64,000 nucleotides of DNA from Aureimonas altamirensis (GCF_023702225.1 NZ_JAMQCO010000007.1:186001-250000); one strand, 5' to 3'. Numbered from the stretch's first letter, positions 8,487 to 17,402 are shown. Notes: generated by a model from the sequence alone, not told the origin. Translations and numbers: made by a program.

Positions 8487-9254
8487 ATGTCGCTGTCCCT
8501 GTTCGACCTTGCGGGGCGCCGTGCCCTCATCACCGGCTCAAGCCAGGGCATAGGCCTGGCACTGGCGGAAGGCCTTGCGGCGGCAGGCGCGGCGATCGTG
8601 CTCAACGGGCGCGACGCGCCGCGGGTCGAAGCGGCGGCCGAGGCCCTGAGCACGCGCGGGTTCGACGCCACGGCGGCCGCCTTCGATGTGACGGACGCCG
8701 CTGCGGTGCGTTCCGGCGTCGACCGGATCGAGGCGGAGACCGGCCCCATCGACATTCTCGTCAACAATGCCGGCATCCAGCGCCGCGCCCCGCTGGAGGA
8801 TTTCGCGCTGGATACCTGGCGCGAGATCGTTTCCGCCAATCTGGACAGCGTCTTCTTTGTCGGGCAGGCGGTCGCCCGCCACATGATCGGGCGCAAGCGC
8901 GGCAAGATCATCAATATCGCCAGCCTGCAAAGCGAAGCGGCCCGCTATTCGATCGCGCCCTACACGGCGACCAAGGGCGCGGTGAAGAACCTGACCAAGG
9001 GAATGTGCACGGATTGGGCGCGGCACGGTCTTCAGGTCAACGCGATCGGCCCCGGTTATTTCGATACGCCGCTGAACAAGGCCCTGGTGGAAGACCCGAA
9101 ATTCGATGCCTGGCTGCGCACCCGCACCCCGGCCGGCCGCTGGGGGGATGTGAAGGAACTGCAGGGCGCGGCCATCTTCCTGGCATCGTCGGCTTCCGAC
9201 TTCGTCAACGGTCAGACCATCTATGTGGACGGCGGCGTGCTGGCGACGCTGTGA
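8487..9254 (+). CDS. SDR-family oxidoreductase, gluconate 5-dehydrogenase-like
   Basis: A 255-residue classical short-chain dehydrogenase. It has the nucleotide-binding TGSSQGIG at residues 17-24, NNAGIQ at about 94-99, the catalytic Ser in INIASLQSE, the YTATK motif with catalytic Tyr and Lys, and a C-terminal DFVNGQTIYVDGG. Overall it resembles gluconate 5-dehydrogenase (Gno/IdnO), which interconverts D-gluconate and 5-ketogluconate. It is alone, without other gluconate genes nearby. ATG at 8487 follows GGGAGAAAACCG. A LacI-type palindrome lies just upstream, fitting sugar-acid control. The substrate is inferred from resemblance only. Confidence 0.8.
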   Translation: MSLSLFDLAGRRALITGSSQGIGLALAEGLAAAGAAIVLNGRDAPRVEAAAEALSTRGFDATAAAFDVTDAAAVRSGVDRIEAETGPIDILVNNAGIQRRAPLEDFALDTWREIVSANLDSVFFVGQAVARHMIGRKRGKIINIASLQSEAARYSIAPYTATKGAVKNLTKGMCTDWARHGLQVNAIGPGYFDTPLNKALVEDPKFDAWLRTRTPAGRWGDVKELQGAAIFLASSASDFVNGQTIYVDGGVLATL

Positions 9255-9331
9255 CGGGCGCCGCGCCCCGACGGAGTTGAAGTCGGCACGCCATTTTGTG
9301 TAGTAGAGGGCTCCAGTTTACGGGGGCGCTC

Positions 9332-10411
9332 TTGGCGGTGTTGCAGACGACGGCCGACGAAGGCGCGGCCATTCCGGTATCGCTGGCGGGCCTGTCGCGC
9401 CGCATCGGTGCGCTGGATATCCTGTCCGACATCGACCTCGAGGTCGCCGCAGGGGAAATCCTCTGCCTCGTCGGTCATTCGGGATGCGGCAAATCCTCGC
9501 TCCTGCGGCTGATCGCCGGCGTCGACGCACCCAGTGCCGGGCAGATCGCCCTCGGTGGCGAGGTCGTGGCCGGCCCTGGCCGCTTCGTCGAACCCGAGAA
9601 GCGCGGCGTCGGCCTGATGTTCCAGGACTATGCGCTTTTTCCGCATCTGACGGTGCGGCAGAACATCGCTTTCGGCCTGCGTGGACGGTCGAGGGGCGAA
9701 ATCGCGGCACGCGTCGAGTCTACCCTGCAACGGCTGGGCATCGCGCATTTCGGGGCGCGCTATCCACATATGCTGTCCGGTGGCGAGCAGCAGCGCGTGG
9801 CCCTGGCCCGCGCCATCGCGCCGCGCCCGGGCGTCCTGCTGATGGACGAGCCCTTCTCCAACCTGGACAGCCGCCTGCGCGAGACGGTGCGCATGGAGAC
9901 GTTGGCGCTGTTGCGCCAGATCGGCGCGACGGTGGTTCTGGTGACGCACGATCCGCAGGAAGCCCTGATGGTCAGCGACAGGATCGCCCTGATGCACAAG
10001 GGCCGCATCATTCAGGCCGGCACCGGCCGCGACCTCTATTACGGGCCGCAAACCCCGTTCGTCGCGCGGTTCTTCAGCGATTTCAACGAGGTGCGGGGCA
10101 CGGTGCACCATGGCGAAATCGACACCCCGTTCGGCCGCGTGGCGGCCGGGCGCGACGCTGCCGAGGGAAGCGAGATGCTTGTGCTCGTACGCCCGGGCGG
10201 CCTGCGCCCCGGCCATGGCGACGGCAGCATAGAGGCACGGATCGTACATCGACGCTTCTGCGGCGAAGTGGAACAACTCGACATCAGGCTGGATGCGCAT
10301 CCGCAACTTGTAACCATTCGAAGAAACGTCGGCGACTTTATTTCCGGCGCCGACCGTATCCGCGTCGTACTCGACCGTAAGGACGCCTTTGTATTTCCCG
10401 TAACCTCGTGA
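9332..10411 (+). CDS. fbpC: ferric iron ABC transporter, ATP-binding protein
   Basis: The ATPase that energises Fe(III) uptake with FbpA and FbpB. About 359 residues: an N-terminal ABC domain (Walker A GHSGCGKSS, Q-loop FQDYALFPH, signature LSGGEQQRVALARA, Walker B VLLMDEPFSNLD, H-loop VTHDP) and a C-terminal OB-like regulatory domain (TOBE). No ATG fits the start. A TTG at 9332 after GGGGGCG is preferred, with GTG at 9338 and TTG at 9341 as alternatives. Here the ATPase gene comes first, in the order fbpC-fbpA-fbpB, with a separate promoter region before fbpA. Confidence 0.9.
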   Translation: MAVLQTTADEGAAIPVSLAGLSRRIGALDILSDIDLEVAAGEILCLVGHSGCGKSSLLRLIAGVDAPSAGQIALGGEVVAGPGRFVEPEKRGVGLMFQDYALFPHLTVRQNIAFGLRGRSRGEIAARVESTLQRLGIAHFGARYPHMLSGGEQQRVALARAIAPRPGVLLMDEPFSNLDSRLRETVRMETLALLRQIGATVVLVTHDPQEALMVSDRIALMHKGRIIQAGTGRDLYYGPQTPFVARFFSDFNEVRGTVHHGEIDTPFGRVAAGRDAAEGSEMLVLVRPGGLRPGHGDGSIEARIVHRRFCGEVEQLDIRLDAHPQLVTIRRNVGDFISGADRIRVVLDRKDAFVFPVTS

Positions 10412-10438
10412 CAATTTCGCGAGTGGTCGATTTAAACT

Positions 10439-10453
10439 TGACTAGCCAAATCA
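10439..10453 (+). promoter_or_regulatory. candidate iron-rhodo (RirA) box before fbpA
   Basis: TGA (10439-10441), nine bases, TCA (10451-10453) fits the TGA-N9-TCA pattern described for RirA-regulated iron genes of rhizobia. It lies 49 bases upstream of fbpA. The pattern is short and expected by chance about every 4 kb, so the support comes from its position before an iron-transport gene. Confidence 0.5.
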
Positions 10454-10502
10454 TGTTGGGTTTCTAGCGTGGCCATCGAGGTCACCACAGGAGGCATGGT
10501 TC

Positions 10503-11531
10503 ATGCGCGCGATCAACGGAACTTTCGGCAGGGCGCTCTTGTGCGGCGTCTGCCTTTCGGCGGGCGCCGGATCGGCCCTCGCAGCCGAGGTCAATCTCTA
10601 CACCACCCGCGAGCCGGGTCTGATCCAGCCGCTGATCGATGCGTTCGAGGCGGAGACGGGCAACACGGTCAACACGATCTTCCTCAAGGACGGACTTGCG
10701 GAACGCGTCGCCAGCGAGGGGGAAAGCTCGCCGGCCGACGTCCTGATGACGGTCGATTTCGGCAACCTCGTCGATCTCGTCGACAAGGGCCTGACACAGC
10801 CGGTCACCTCGGAAGCGCTGGAAAGCGCCATTCCGGAAAACCTGCGGGATGCGGATGGCAACTGGTTCGGCCTCTCGGCCCGCGCCCGGGTCCTCTATGC
10901 CGCCAAGGACCTGGACCTAGACAGCTTCACCTATGAGGAACTGGCCGATCCCGAATGGCGCGGCAAGGTGTGCATCCGCTCCGGCCAGCACCCTTACAAC
11001 ACGGCCCTGTTCGCGGCCTACGACGCCCATCACGGCAGCGAGGCCACGCAAACCTGGCTCGAGGGCGTCAAGGCCAACCTCGCCCGCAAGGCCGGCGGCG
11101 GCGACCGGGACGTCGCGCGCGACATCATGGGCGGCATCTGCGACATCGGTATCGCCAATTCCTATTATGTCGGCCTGATGCGCAGCGGCGCCGGCGGGCC
11201 AGACCAGGAAGAATGGGCCAAGGCCATAAAGGTCATCCTGCCCACCTTCGAGGGCGGCGGCACGCAGGTGAACATCTCGGGCGCGGCAGTCGCCGCGCAT
11301 GCGCCGAACAAGGATGTGGCCGTCGACTTCCTGGAATTCCTCGTCTCGGAAGAGGCGCAGGAAATCTATGCCCGCGCCAACTACGAATACCCGGTACGCG
11401 CCGGTGTCGAGGTAGACCCGATCATCGCCGAGTTCGGCACGCTCGAGATCGACCCGACGCCGCTGGCCACCATCGCCACACGCCGGGCCGATGCGACGAA
11501 CCTTGCGGAGAAGGTCGGCTTCGACGATTAA
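10503..11531 (+). CDS. fbpA: ferric iron-binding periplasmic protein
   Basis: A 342-residue periplasmic binding protein with a signal peptide (hydrophobic residues about 10-27, cleavage near ALA-AEVN). The mature N-terminus VNLYTTREPGLIQPLI is typical of the FbpA/AfuA ferric-binding family. The paired tyrosines that coordinate iron in this family are Y221-Y222 in NSYYVGLM. The ATG at 10503 follows AGGAGG at ideal distance. Its own promoter region contains a candidate RirA box, so higher and iron-dependent expression relative to fbpC is plausible. fbpB follows after 69 bases. Confidence 0.93.
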   Translation: MRAINGTFGRALLCGVCLSAGAGSALAAEVNLYTTREPGLIQPLIDAFEAETGNTVNTIFLKDGLAERVASEGESSPADVLMTVDFGNLVDLVDKGLTQPVTSEALESAIPENLRDADGNWFGLSARARVLYAAKDLDLDSFTYEELADPEWRGKVCIRSGQHPYNTALFAAYDAHHGSEATQTWLEGVKANLARKAGGGDRDVARDIMGGICDIGIANSYYVGLMRSGAGGPDQEEWAKAIKVILPTFEGGGTQVNISGAAVAAHAPNKDVAVDFLEFLVSEEAQEIYARANYEYPVRAGVEVDPIIAEFGTLEIDPTPLATIATRRADATNLAEKVGFDD

Positions 11532-11600
11532 GCAGACTGAAACCCGCGCCGTCGCCGGCTCGTCCCGGCGGCGGCGCATATCCGCACACTGGAATCCAGC

Positions 11601-13277
11601 ATGACGACGCCGACCTTTCCGGCACGGGCCTTATCCGGCGTCCGCCCATGGCGTCGCGGACGCGCCGCGTGGCTTGTGGCTGCGGGCATCGTCGCCGCAC
11701 TCGCGATGATGCCGATCGTGGCGCTGGCCGTGCTGGCGCTGGGCGGATCGCTCGACGTCTGGCCGCACCTCCTGTCAAACGTCCTGCCGCGCGCAACCTG
11801 GAACACCCTTCTACTGCTGGGCGGGGTCGGCACGATCACCGGTATCGTCGGTTGCGGCACGGCCTGGCTGGTGACCGCATACGACTTTCCGTTGCGGCGC
11901 CAGATGGAATGGGCGCTGCTTCTGCCGTTGGCGGTGCCGACCTATATCGTCGCCTATGCCTATCTGGACCTCCTGCATCCCGTCGGGGCCGTGCAATCCA
12001 CGATCCGGCTGATCCTCGGCTATGAAAGCCCGCGCGATTTCCGCCTGCCGGACGTGCGCTCGATGGCCGGCTGCATCCTGATCGTCTCCTCGGTCCTCTA
12101 TCCTTACGTCTACATCACCACCCGCGCGATGTTCATGACGCAGGCCGCCAACCTGATCGACGTATCGCGCACGCTCGGCTGCAGCTACCGCGCCGCCTTC
12201 TTCCGGGTGGCGCTGCCGCAGGCGCGGCCCGCCATCGCCGTCGGCATCAGCCTCGCCTTGATGGAAACGCTCAACGATATCGGCGCATCCGAGTTTCTCG
12301 GCATCCGCACGCTGACGGTCTCGATCTATTCGCAATGGGTCAACCGGACGGACCTTCCGGGCGCCGCGCAGATCGCGCTCGCCCTGCTGCTGCTCGTCAT
12401 CCTCGTCGTGGCGGCGGAGCGATGGGCACGCCGGCATCAGGCCTACGCGGCATCGGCGCAGCGTCCCCGCCGGCTGGAGCCGAAACGCCTGTCCAGGGCG
12501 GCCGGCCTCCTGGCCCTTCTGGCCACGCTGGTGCCCGTATGCTTCGGCTTCCTGTTTCCCGCATCCTACCTGGCGGACGCCGCCGGCAAGCGCATCGCCT
12601 TCAGCGGCGTATCGCCGGCCATCCTGAACGAAGTCGTCAACACGGTGTCCATCGCCACGGCCGGCACGCTGGCGGCGCTTGCCTTCGGCCTCGTCATCGC
12701 CTTTGCCGCGCGCCTTGCGCCGGGTGGCGTGTCGCGCCTGTTCACGCGCGCCGCCCTGGTGGGCTACGCCATACCGGGAACGGTGCTCGCCATCGGCGTC
12801 CTCTATCCCGTCACTCTGGCGGATCGCTGGATGGACGGGCTTTGGCGCAGCTATTTCGGCACCGGCCTCGGCCTCCTTCTGCTCGGTTCGGGCAGCGCGC
12901 TGGTGCTGGCCTACACGCTGCGCTTCCTGGCCATCTCGACCGGCGGCATAGAAGCGGGCCTGTCGCGCATTCCGCCATCGCTCGACGGCGCGGCGCGCAC
13001 GCTGGGCGCGACACCGCTTCGGCTTCTCGCTACGATCCACATCCCCCTGTCGCGCGCGGCCATCGCGGCTGCGGCCATCCTGATCTTCGTGGACTGCATG
13101 AAGGAGTTGCCCGCGACGTTGCTGCTGCGGCCGCTGAACTTCGAGACGCTGGCGACGCATCTGTACGGCGAGGCTGCGCGCGGCACCTATGAGGATGCGT
13201 CGGTCGCCGCCCTTCTGATCGTGCTGGTGGGCATGGTGCCCGTCGCCATCCTCTCGCGCATCGGACGCGAGCGCTAG
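11601..13277 (+). CDS. fbpB: ferric iron ABC transporter permease, fused duplicated form
   Basis: A 558-residue inner-membrane permease made of two homologous halves, as in FbpB/SfuB iron permeases. Each half has a binding-protein-dependent transport loop: about residues 190-215 (DVSRTLGCSYRAAFFRVALPQARPA, in two parts) and about 450-475 (DGAARTLGATPLRLLATIHIPLSR). About 12 membrane spans are expected. It completes the FbpABC set. Its TAG stop (13275-13277) overlaps the stop of the convergent sensor kinase (13274-13276), leaving no intergenic space for a terminator. Confidence 0.93.
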   Translation: MTTPTFPARALSGVRPWRRGRAAWLVAAGIVAALAMMPIVALAVLALGGSLDVWPHLLSNVLPRATWNTLLLLGGVGTITGIVGCGTAWLVTAYDFPLRRQMEWALLLPLAVPTYIVAYAYLDLLHPVGAVQSTIRLILGYESPRDFRLPDVRSMAGCILIVSSVLYPYVYITTRAMFMTQAANLIDVSRTLGCSYRAAFFRVALPQARPAIAVGISLALMETLNDIGASEFLGIRTLTVSIYSQWVNRTDLPGAAQIALALLLLVILVVAAERWARRHQAYAASAQRPRRLEPKRLSRAAGLLALLATLVPVCFGFLFPASYLADAAGKRIAFSGVSPAILNEVVNTVSIATAGTLAALAFGLVIAFAARLAPGGVSRLFTRAALVGYAIPGTVLAIGVLYPVTLADRWMDGLWRSYFGTGLGLLLLGSGSALVLAYTLRFLAISTGGIEAGLSRIPPSLDGAARTLGATPLRLLATIHIPLSRAAIAAAAILIFVDCMKELPATLLLRPLNFETLATHLYGEAARGTYEDASVAALLIVLVGMVPVAILSRIGRER

Positions 13278-14527
13278 GTCGCCGCAGGCAGCGACACCAC
13301 CTGCTCCAACCCGCCGGAGGGCCGGTTGGCGATCGTCAGCGTGCCGCCTTCCTGCTCGATGATCTCCCGCGCTATGGCAAGCCCGAGCCCGGCGCCCGGC
13401 GCCGTCTTGCGGCGTGCCGGATCGACGCGGAAAAACGGCTCGAAGACCCTGTCCAGCAACTCGGCCGGTATGCCCGGCCCTTCGTCGCCGATGATCACGC
13501 GCAGGCGCGGCCCGTCGGCCTGCAGGGACACGGTCCCGCCCCCGCCATGGATGCAGGCGTTCTCGATGAGGTTGCGCAAGGCGCGCTTGATCGCCAGCGG
13601 CCGCGCATTCACCATCGCGTCGGCCACCGCGCCGCGCTGCGTGACGGCGAGGCCGATCTCGCCGAGTTCGTCGACGATCTCGCGGGTCAAGGCGGCAAGG
13701 TCGACAGGCTCTCTCCCTTCCGGGCCCGCCACCTCCTCCCGCACGAGGCGGATGGCGCTGTCGGCGATCCTGTCGAGTTCCGACAGGTCGCGCAGCCACA
13801 CTTCACGCTCTTCCTCGGGCAGGAACTCGGCTCGCAGGCGCATGCGGGTCATCGGCGTCCGCAGGTCGTGGCCGGCCGCCGCCACCAGCCGCATCCGGCT
13901 TTCCATCGCGTTGCGCAGGCGCGCGGACAGGCGGTTCAGGGCGGCCGCGGTTTCGCGCACCTCCGCGGGGCCGCGTTCCTCGACATGCGGAAGCAGTCCG
14001 TCCGGCCCGATGGCGCCGACCGCCTCGTCCAGCATGCGCAGAGGGCGCGTCATCATGGTTGCCGCGATCAAGGCGATGGCCAGCGCGCCGAGGATGACGA
14101 GGCCGAGATAGAACACCAGCGGCGCGCGCGCCGAGGGCGGCGGCGCGGGATAGGTCAGGTAGGCCCATTGCCCTGGCTCGTATTCGAGCGCGAGACGGCG
14201 CGCACCCTCCGCATCCTGCAAGATCAGCACCTGCATCGGGTCTCCCTGCCGGGCCAGCACCCTTTGCACGCCACGCGCCTCGCGCGCCAGTTCGCCATCG
14301 TCTTCCCCGCCCGGCGGCGGGCCGGTGCGTATGCCATGGCGCGCGGCGGCAGCCGGATCGTGCCGCAGCACGCTTGCCACGATGCGCACTTCCTCGGCAA
14401 AGCTGGCGGCAAAGCTGCGGCGGTCCGGGCGCTCAAGGACGCGCCAGCTCACCAGCGCCGCCAGCACGACGACGCCGACGATGGAGACCACGAGAAGAAG
14501 GGCCAGGCGGGAGCGGATCGAGCCCAT
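13274..14527 (-). CDS. EnvZ-like sensor histidine kinase
   Basis: A 417-residue membrane kinase. The first span lies at residues 7-28, a periplasmic sensor of about 105 residues follows, and the second span is at about 138-158, then a HAMP linker. The phosphoacceptor is H220 in AAGHDLRTPMTRMRLRAE; the ATP-binding domain shows NLIENA and DEGPGIP plus GAGLGLAI. The ATG at 14527 overlaps the stop of the response regulator as ATGA. With the divergent Spy/CpxP-like gene this suggests sensing of envelope or metal stress. The signal itself is unknown. Confidence 0.92.
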   Translation of the reverse strand: MGSIRSRLALLLVVSIVGVVVLAALVSWRVLERPDRRSFAASFAEEVRIVASVLRHDPAAAARHGIRTGPPPGGEDDGELAREARGVQRVLARQGDPMQVLILQDAEGARRLALEYEPGQWAYLTYPAPPPSARAPLVFYLGLVILGALAIALIAATMMTRPLRMLDEAVGAIGPDGLLPHVEERGPAEVRETAAALNRLSARLRNAMESRMRLVAAAGHDLRTPMTRMRLRAEFLPEEEREVWLRDLSELDRIADSAIRLVREEVAGPEGREPVDLAALTREIVDELGEIGLAVTQRGAVADAMVNARPLAIKRALRNLIENACIHGGGGTVSLQADGPRLRVIIGDEGPGIPAELLDRVFEPFFRVDPARRKTAPGAGLGLAIAREIIEQEGGTLTIANRPSGGLEQVVSLPAAT

Positions 14528-15246
14528 CAGGATATGCGCTCCACCTGCGTCGAGAACTGATACCCGCCGTTGCGAACGGTCTTGAACAGGCGGAATACCC
14601 CGCCATCGCCGAACTTGCGGCGCAGGCGGCTCATCGTCACGTCGATGGTGCGGTCGAACGGGTCGGTGAAGCTGCGCCCGTGCAGGAGGTCCAGCAGCGT
14701 ATCGCGCGACAGGACCCGGCCCGGCCGCTCCAGGAAGATGACCAGAAGATCGAATTCCGCCCCCGTCAGGTCGAGATCCTGTCCGGCGTCGTCCGTTACA
14801 CGCCGCGCCGTCCTGTCGGCGGTGAAGCCTTCGAAGCGGTAGACGCCGCTTTCGGGCTCGGCGGAACCACGCTCGGCCCCGCGCCGCATGACCGCGCGTA
14901 TACGCGCCGCAAGCTCGCGCGGGTTGAAGGGTTTGCCGAGGTAATCGTCGGCTCCGAGCTCCAGCCCGACGATGCGGTCCACATCCTCCTTCAGGGCGGT
15001 CAGAAGGATGATGGCCAGCTCGGGCCGGCGATCCTTCAGTTCCCGGCACAGGTCCAGCCCCGAACCATCGGGCAGCATCACGTCGAGAACGACGAGGTCG
15101 ATGCCCCCGGCCTCCACCTTCTGTTCAGCCTCCGAGCGATTGGCCGCCAGATCCGTACTGAAGCCCTGCCCTTCCAGATAGCGACTCAAAAGATTGCGGA
15201 TATCCGCATCGTCGTCGACCACCAGCACGCGGGTTCGACCGTCCAT
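14527..15246 (-). CDS. OmpR-family response regulator
   Basis: 239 residues: a receiver domain (VLVVDDDADI near the start, phosphoacceptor D55 in VVLDVMLPD) and a C-terminal winged helix (residues about 140-235, with LDLTGAEFDLL and TVRNGGYQF). It pairs with the overlapping kinase gene downstream. It is divergent from the periplasmic protein gene at 15465, which is its most likely target. The 218-base spacer contains TTGCGGAAA (15305-15313) and TTGCGAAAC (15318-15326), a direct repeat with 13-base spacing of the sort bound by OmpR-family regulators. Confidence 0.93.
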   Translation of the reverse strand: MDGRTRVLVVDDDADIRNLLSRYLEGQGFSTDLAANRSEAEQKVEAGGIDLVVLDVMLPDGSGLDLCRELKDRRPELAIILLTALKEDVDRIVGLELGADDYLGKPFNPRELAARIRAVMRRGAERGSAEPESGVYRFEGFTADRTARRVTDDAGQDLDLTGAEFDLLVIFLERPGRVLSRDTLLDLLHGRSFTDPFDRTIDVTMSRLRRKFGDGGVFRLFKTVRNGGYQFSTQVERIS

Positions 15247-15304
15247 CTCCGGTTCCTTCGATTACCGTCCAAGACATCATGTAAGCGGCGGCGCACCGCA
15301 TTTC

Positions 15305-15326
15305 TTGCGGAAATTTGTTGCGAAAC
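15305..15326. promoter_or_regulatory. direct repeat, possible response-regulator site
   Basis: TTGCGGAAA at 15305-15313 and TTGCGAAAC at 15318-15326 are near-identical half-sites in the divergent region between the regulator and the Spy-like gene. The spacing from start to start is 13 bases, somewhat larger than the usual 10-11 of this family. Confidence 0.3.
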
Positions 15327-15464
15327 CTTGCAGCGCGCTCCGGCTTTCCCGCGGGCCGGAAACCGGAGCGACACTTTGCAACATATCGAAACACGCCAGG
15401 CGCGGTCCCGCCGCGAAGCGACGCTATCTGTTCGTTCATCGCAAGGCACAAAGGAGCGAAACGG

Positions 15465-16112
15465 ATGAAGACGTCATCGAAACTACTGGCCGGCCTGCTC
15501 GCCGCCGGCATCGCGCTTCCGGCGCTGGCGCAGACGGCACAGCCGGCGCCTCCGCCCCCGCCGCCCGCTTCTGCCGGACCGGAGGCCAAGGGCCCGCCGC
15601 AGGGCCCGGCCGGCCATGGCCGCATGATGCGCGGCGACAGGGGCGACCGCCCGTCGATGCTCTGGAACGTATCCTCGCGGCTCGCCGCGGCCCAGACGGC
15701 GCTTGGCATAACCGCCGATCAGCAGGATAGCTGGAACGCCTTCACGAGAGCCGCGATCGCCTTCGTGGAAGCAGGGCGGCCGGCGCGCGGCGGGCCGGAC
15801 ATGGCCGCGCAGGACGAGGATGACGATGCCGGCCCGGCATCGGACGACGTCGACGCGGCAGAGGCGGATGTGGCAGCCCCGTCGCTACCCGACAGCCGCC
15901 CCTTCGCGCGGGTGGACCGGATGCTGGAACGAAGCATCGCACGCGGACAGGCCGCGGAAACGCTGCGCACCGCCATGGCGCAGCTGGCCGGCGAACTGAC
16001 GCCGGAGCAGACCGCAACGGCCGAGAGGCTGCTGCGCGAGCTGCCGCGCCCCGGCCGCCACGGCAAGGGCCCGCACCAGCACGGCCAGCACGAGCGCGGC
16101 GATCGCCGATAG
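15465..16112 (+). CDS. Spy/CpxP-like periplasmic LTXXQ protein
   Basis: 215 residues with a signal peptide (KLLAGLLAAGIALPALA, cleavage near ALA-QTA), then a proline-rich stretch PAPPPPPPA. The two half-motifs LGITADQQ and LTPEQTAT recall the LTXXQ repeats of Spy/CpxP, periplasmic ATP-independent chaperones that respond to envelope or metal stress. An acidic linker (EDEDDD-like, residues about 107-125) separates the helical segments, and the tail is rich in H, G and R. The ATG at 15465 follows AAGGAG. Divergent transcription from a two-component system is the usual CpxP/CpxRA-like arrangement. Confidence 0.78.
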   Translation: MKTSSKLLAGLLAAGIALPALAQTAQPAPPPPPPASAGPEAKGPPQGPAGHGRMMRGDRGDRPSMLWNVSSRLAAAQTALGITADQQDSWNAFTRAAIAFVEAGRPARGGPDMAAQDEDDDAGPASDDVDAAEADVAAPSLPDSRPFARVDRMLERSIARGQAAETLRTAMAQLAGELTPEQTATAERLLRELPRPGRHGKGPHQHGQHERGDRR

Positions 16113-16130
16113 GACGTAGAGCGAAGACGA

Positions 16131-16156
16131 GGCCGGGGTGGCGACGCCCCGGCCTT
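16131..16156 (+). terminator. stem-loop after the LTXXQ gene
   Basis: GGCCGGGG (16131-16138) and CCCCGGCC (16147-16154) form a perfect 8-pair stem with an 8-base loop, 18 bases after the stop. Only TTG follows, so termination strength is uncertain. Confidence 0.55.
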
Positions 16157-16209
16157 GACGTTGCCGCGCCTGGCTGCAATGCCGGTCCCGTGTATCGGAA
16201 GGACCGGGC

Positions 16210-16950
16210 ATGGCGGGGCTGCAGGGCATACTCTTCGACAAGGACGGAACGCTGCTCGATTTCGACGCCACATGGGCGCCCGCGACGATGCAGGTTCTGG
16301 ATGCGCTGGCGAGCCGGCGGCCGGGCATCGCCCGACGTATGGCCGATGCCTGCGGACTCGACACCGGCCGCATGAGCTTCCGGCCGGGCTCCCCCATCAT
16401 CGCCGGCGATACGGCGGACTATGCCCCCGTCTGGGCCGAGCTTATCGGAGTGCCCTTCGACAAGGCCTTCGAAACGCGCGTCAACGACCTGTATCGAAGC
16501 GCCAGCCTGTCGACATTGCGCGGCTACGACGACGTGGCGAAAGGCATCGACCATCTCGTCGCCCGGGGCTATCGCATCGGCCTGGCCACCAATGACGCCG
16601 AGGCCACCGCCCGCGCGCACCTGTCCGCACTCGATATCCTCGACCGGTTCGACTATGTCGCCGGCTACGATTCGGGCCATGGCGCCAAGCCTGGTCCCGG
16701 CATGGTCGAGGCCTTTGCCCGGCATGTCGGGCTTGCGCCGGAGGCCGTCGCCCTGATCGGCGATTCCAGCCACGACATGGATGCCGCAAAGGCCGCCGGC
16801 GCGCACCCGATCGGGATCGCGCGGACGCCGGCGGCGCGGGATGCGCTCGCCGGCCATGCCGATGTGATCGTTGCCGATCTTGCGGGCCTGATCGGTTGGC
16901 TCGAAAGGCGCGCCGCGCCTCAGCCCCCGATGGAAGGCTTCACCGCGTAG
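16210..16950 (+). CDS. HAD-superfamily hydrolase, phosphoglycolate phosphatase-like
   Basis: 246 residues of the HAD subfamily IA type. Motif I is FDKDGTLLDFD with nucleophile D10 and acid/base D12, motif II lies in GLATND, a conserved Lys follows in GAKPGP, and motif III is IGDSSHDMDAAKAAGA. Members remove phosphate from phosphoglycolate and related small phosphates; the substrate here is not known. Its last 31 bases overlap the convergent doxX-like gene. The ATG at 16210 has GGACCGGGC upstream. Confidence 0.88.
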   Translation: MAGLQGILFDKDGTLLDFDATWAPATMQVLDALASRRPGIARRMADACGLDTGRMSFRPGSPIIAGDTADYAPVWAELIGVPFDKAFETRVNDLYRSASLSTLRGYDDVAKGIDHLVARGYRIGLATNDAEATARAHLSALDILDRFDYVAGYDSGHGAKPGPGMVEAFARHVGLAPEAVALIGDSSHDMDAAKAAGAHPIGIARTPAARDALAGHADVIVADLAGLIGWLERRAAPQPPMEGFTA

Positions 16951-17324
16951 GGACCGTCGCCAAGCAGCGCCAGCGCCACGAGGCCGACGATCCACAGGCC
17001 CAGGAATTCCCAGCCGCCCCCTTCATTGGTGAAGAAGAACCCGGCCGGCCCGTGCACCGTGACGATGGCTCCGAGAAGGATGGGGATGAGCGCGGGAGCC
17101 ACGATCCGGGTCTTGAAACCGAGGATCAGGGCCACGCCGCCGAGCACTTCCGCCAGCATCACGATGTAGGCGAGAACGCCTGGAAGGCCGAGGCTTTCAA
17201 AGAATTGGGCCGTCCCCGCCGGCGTGAAGACGAAGATCTTCAGCCCGGCATGGGCCAGAAACAGGAGCCCCAGGACGAGGCGCAGGGCGAGCGCCGCGTA
17301 AGGTGCGGTCTTGGTGTCGATCAT
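16920..17324 (-). CDS. DoxX-family membrane protein
   Basis: A 134-residue inner-membrane protein with four predicted spans (starting ALRLVLGLLFLAHAGLKIF, then LAYIVMLAEVLGGVALILG, LIPILLGAIVTV and IVGLVALALLG) and the family's GG.ALILG core. DoxX-like proteins such as CatD and MhqP of Bacillus are induced with ring-cleavage dioxygenases during quinone stress. Here a CatE-like dioxygenase lies nearby. The ATG at 17324 is chosen over the upstream one because it places the first span correctly. It is divergent from the LysR gene, the standard layout for regulator and target, and TTGC-N7-GCAA lies between them. Confidence 0.88.
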   Translation of the reverse strand: MIDTKTAPYAALALRLVLGLLFLAHAGLKIFVFTPAGTAQFFESLGLPGVLAYIVMLAEVLGGVALILGFKTRIVAPALIPILLGAIVTVHGPAGFFFTNEGGGWEFLGLWIVGLVALALLGDGPYAVKPSIGG

Positions 17325-17365
17325 GATTGTCGCTTTCAAGCGTTCGTGTCGTTCTGGGTCGCATA

Positions 17366-17380
17366 TTGCCTCCATCGCAA
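17366..17380. promoter_or_regulatory. TTGC-N7-GCAA inverted repeat between doxX-like and lysR-like genes
   Basis: TTGC at 17366-17369 and GCAA at 17377-17380 form the dyad typical of LysR-type recognition sites, in the middle of the 106-base divergent promoter region. LysR proteins normally control the divergent neighbour and themselves from such a site. Confidence 0.5.
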
Positions 17381-17402
17381 AATTGGAGAAGACTGCTTTT
17401 CA

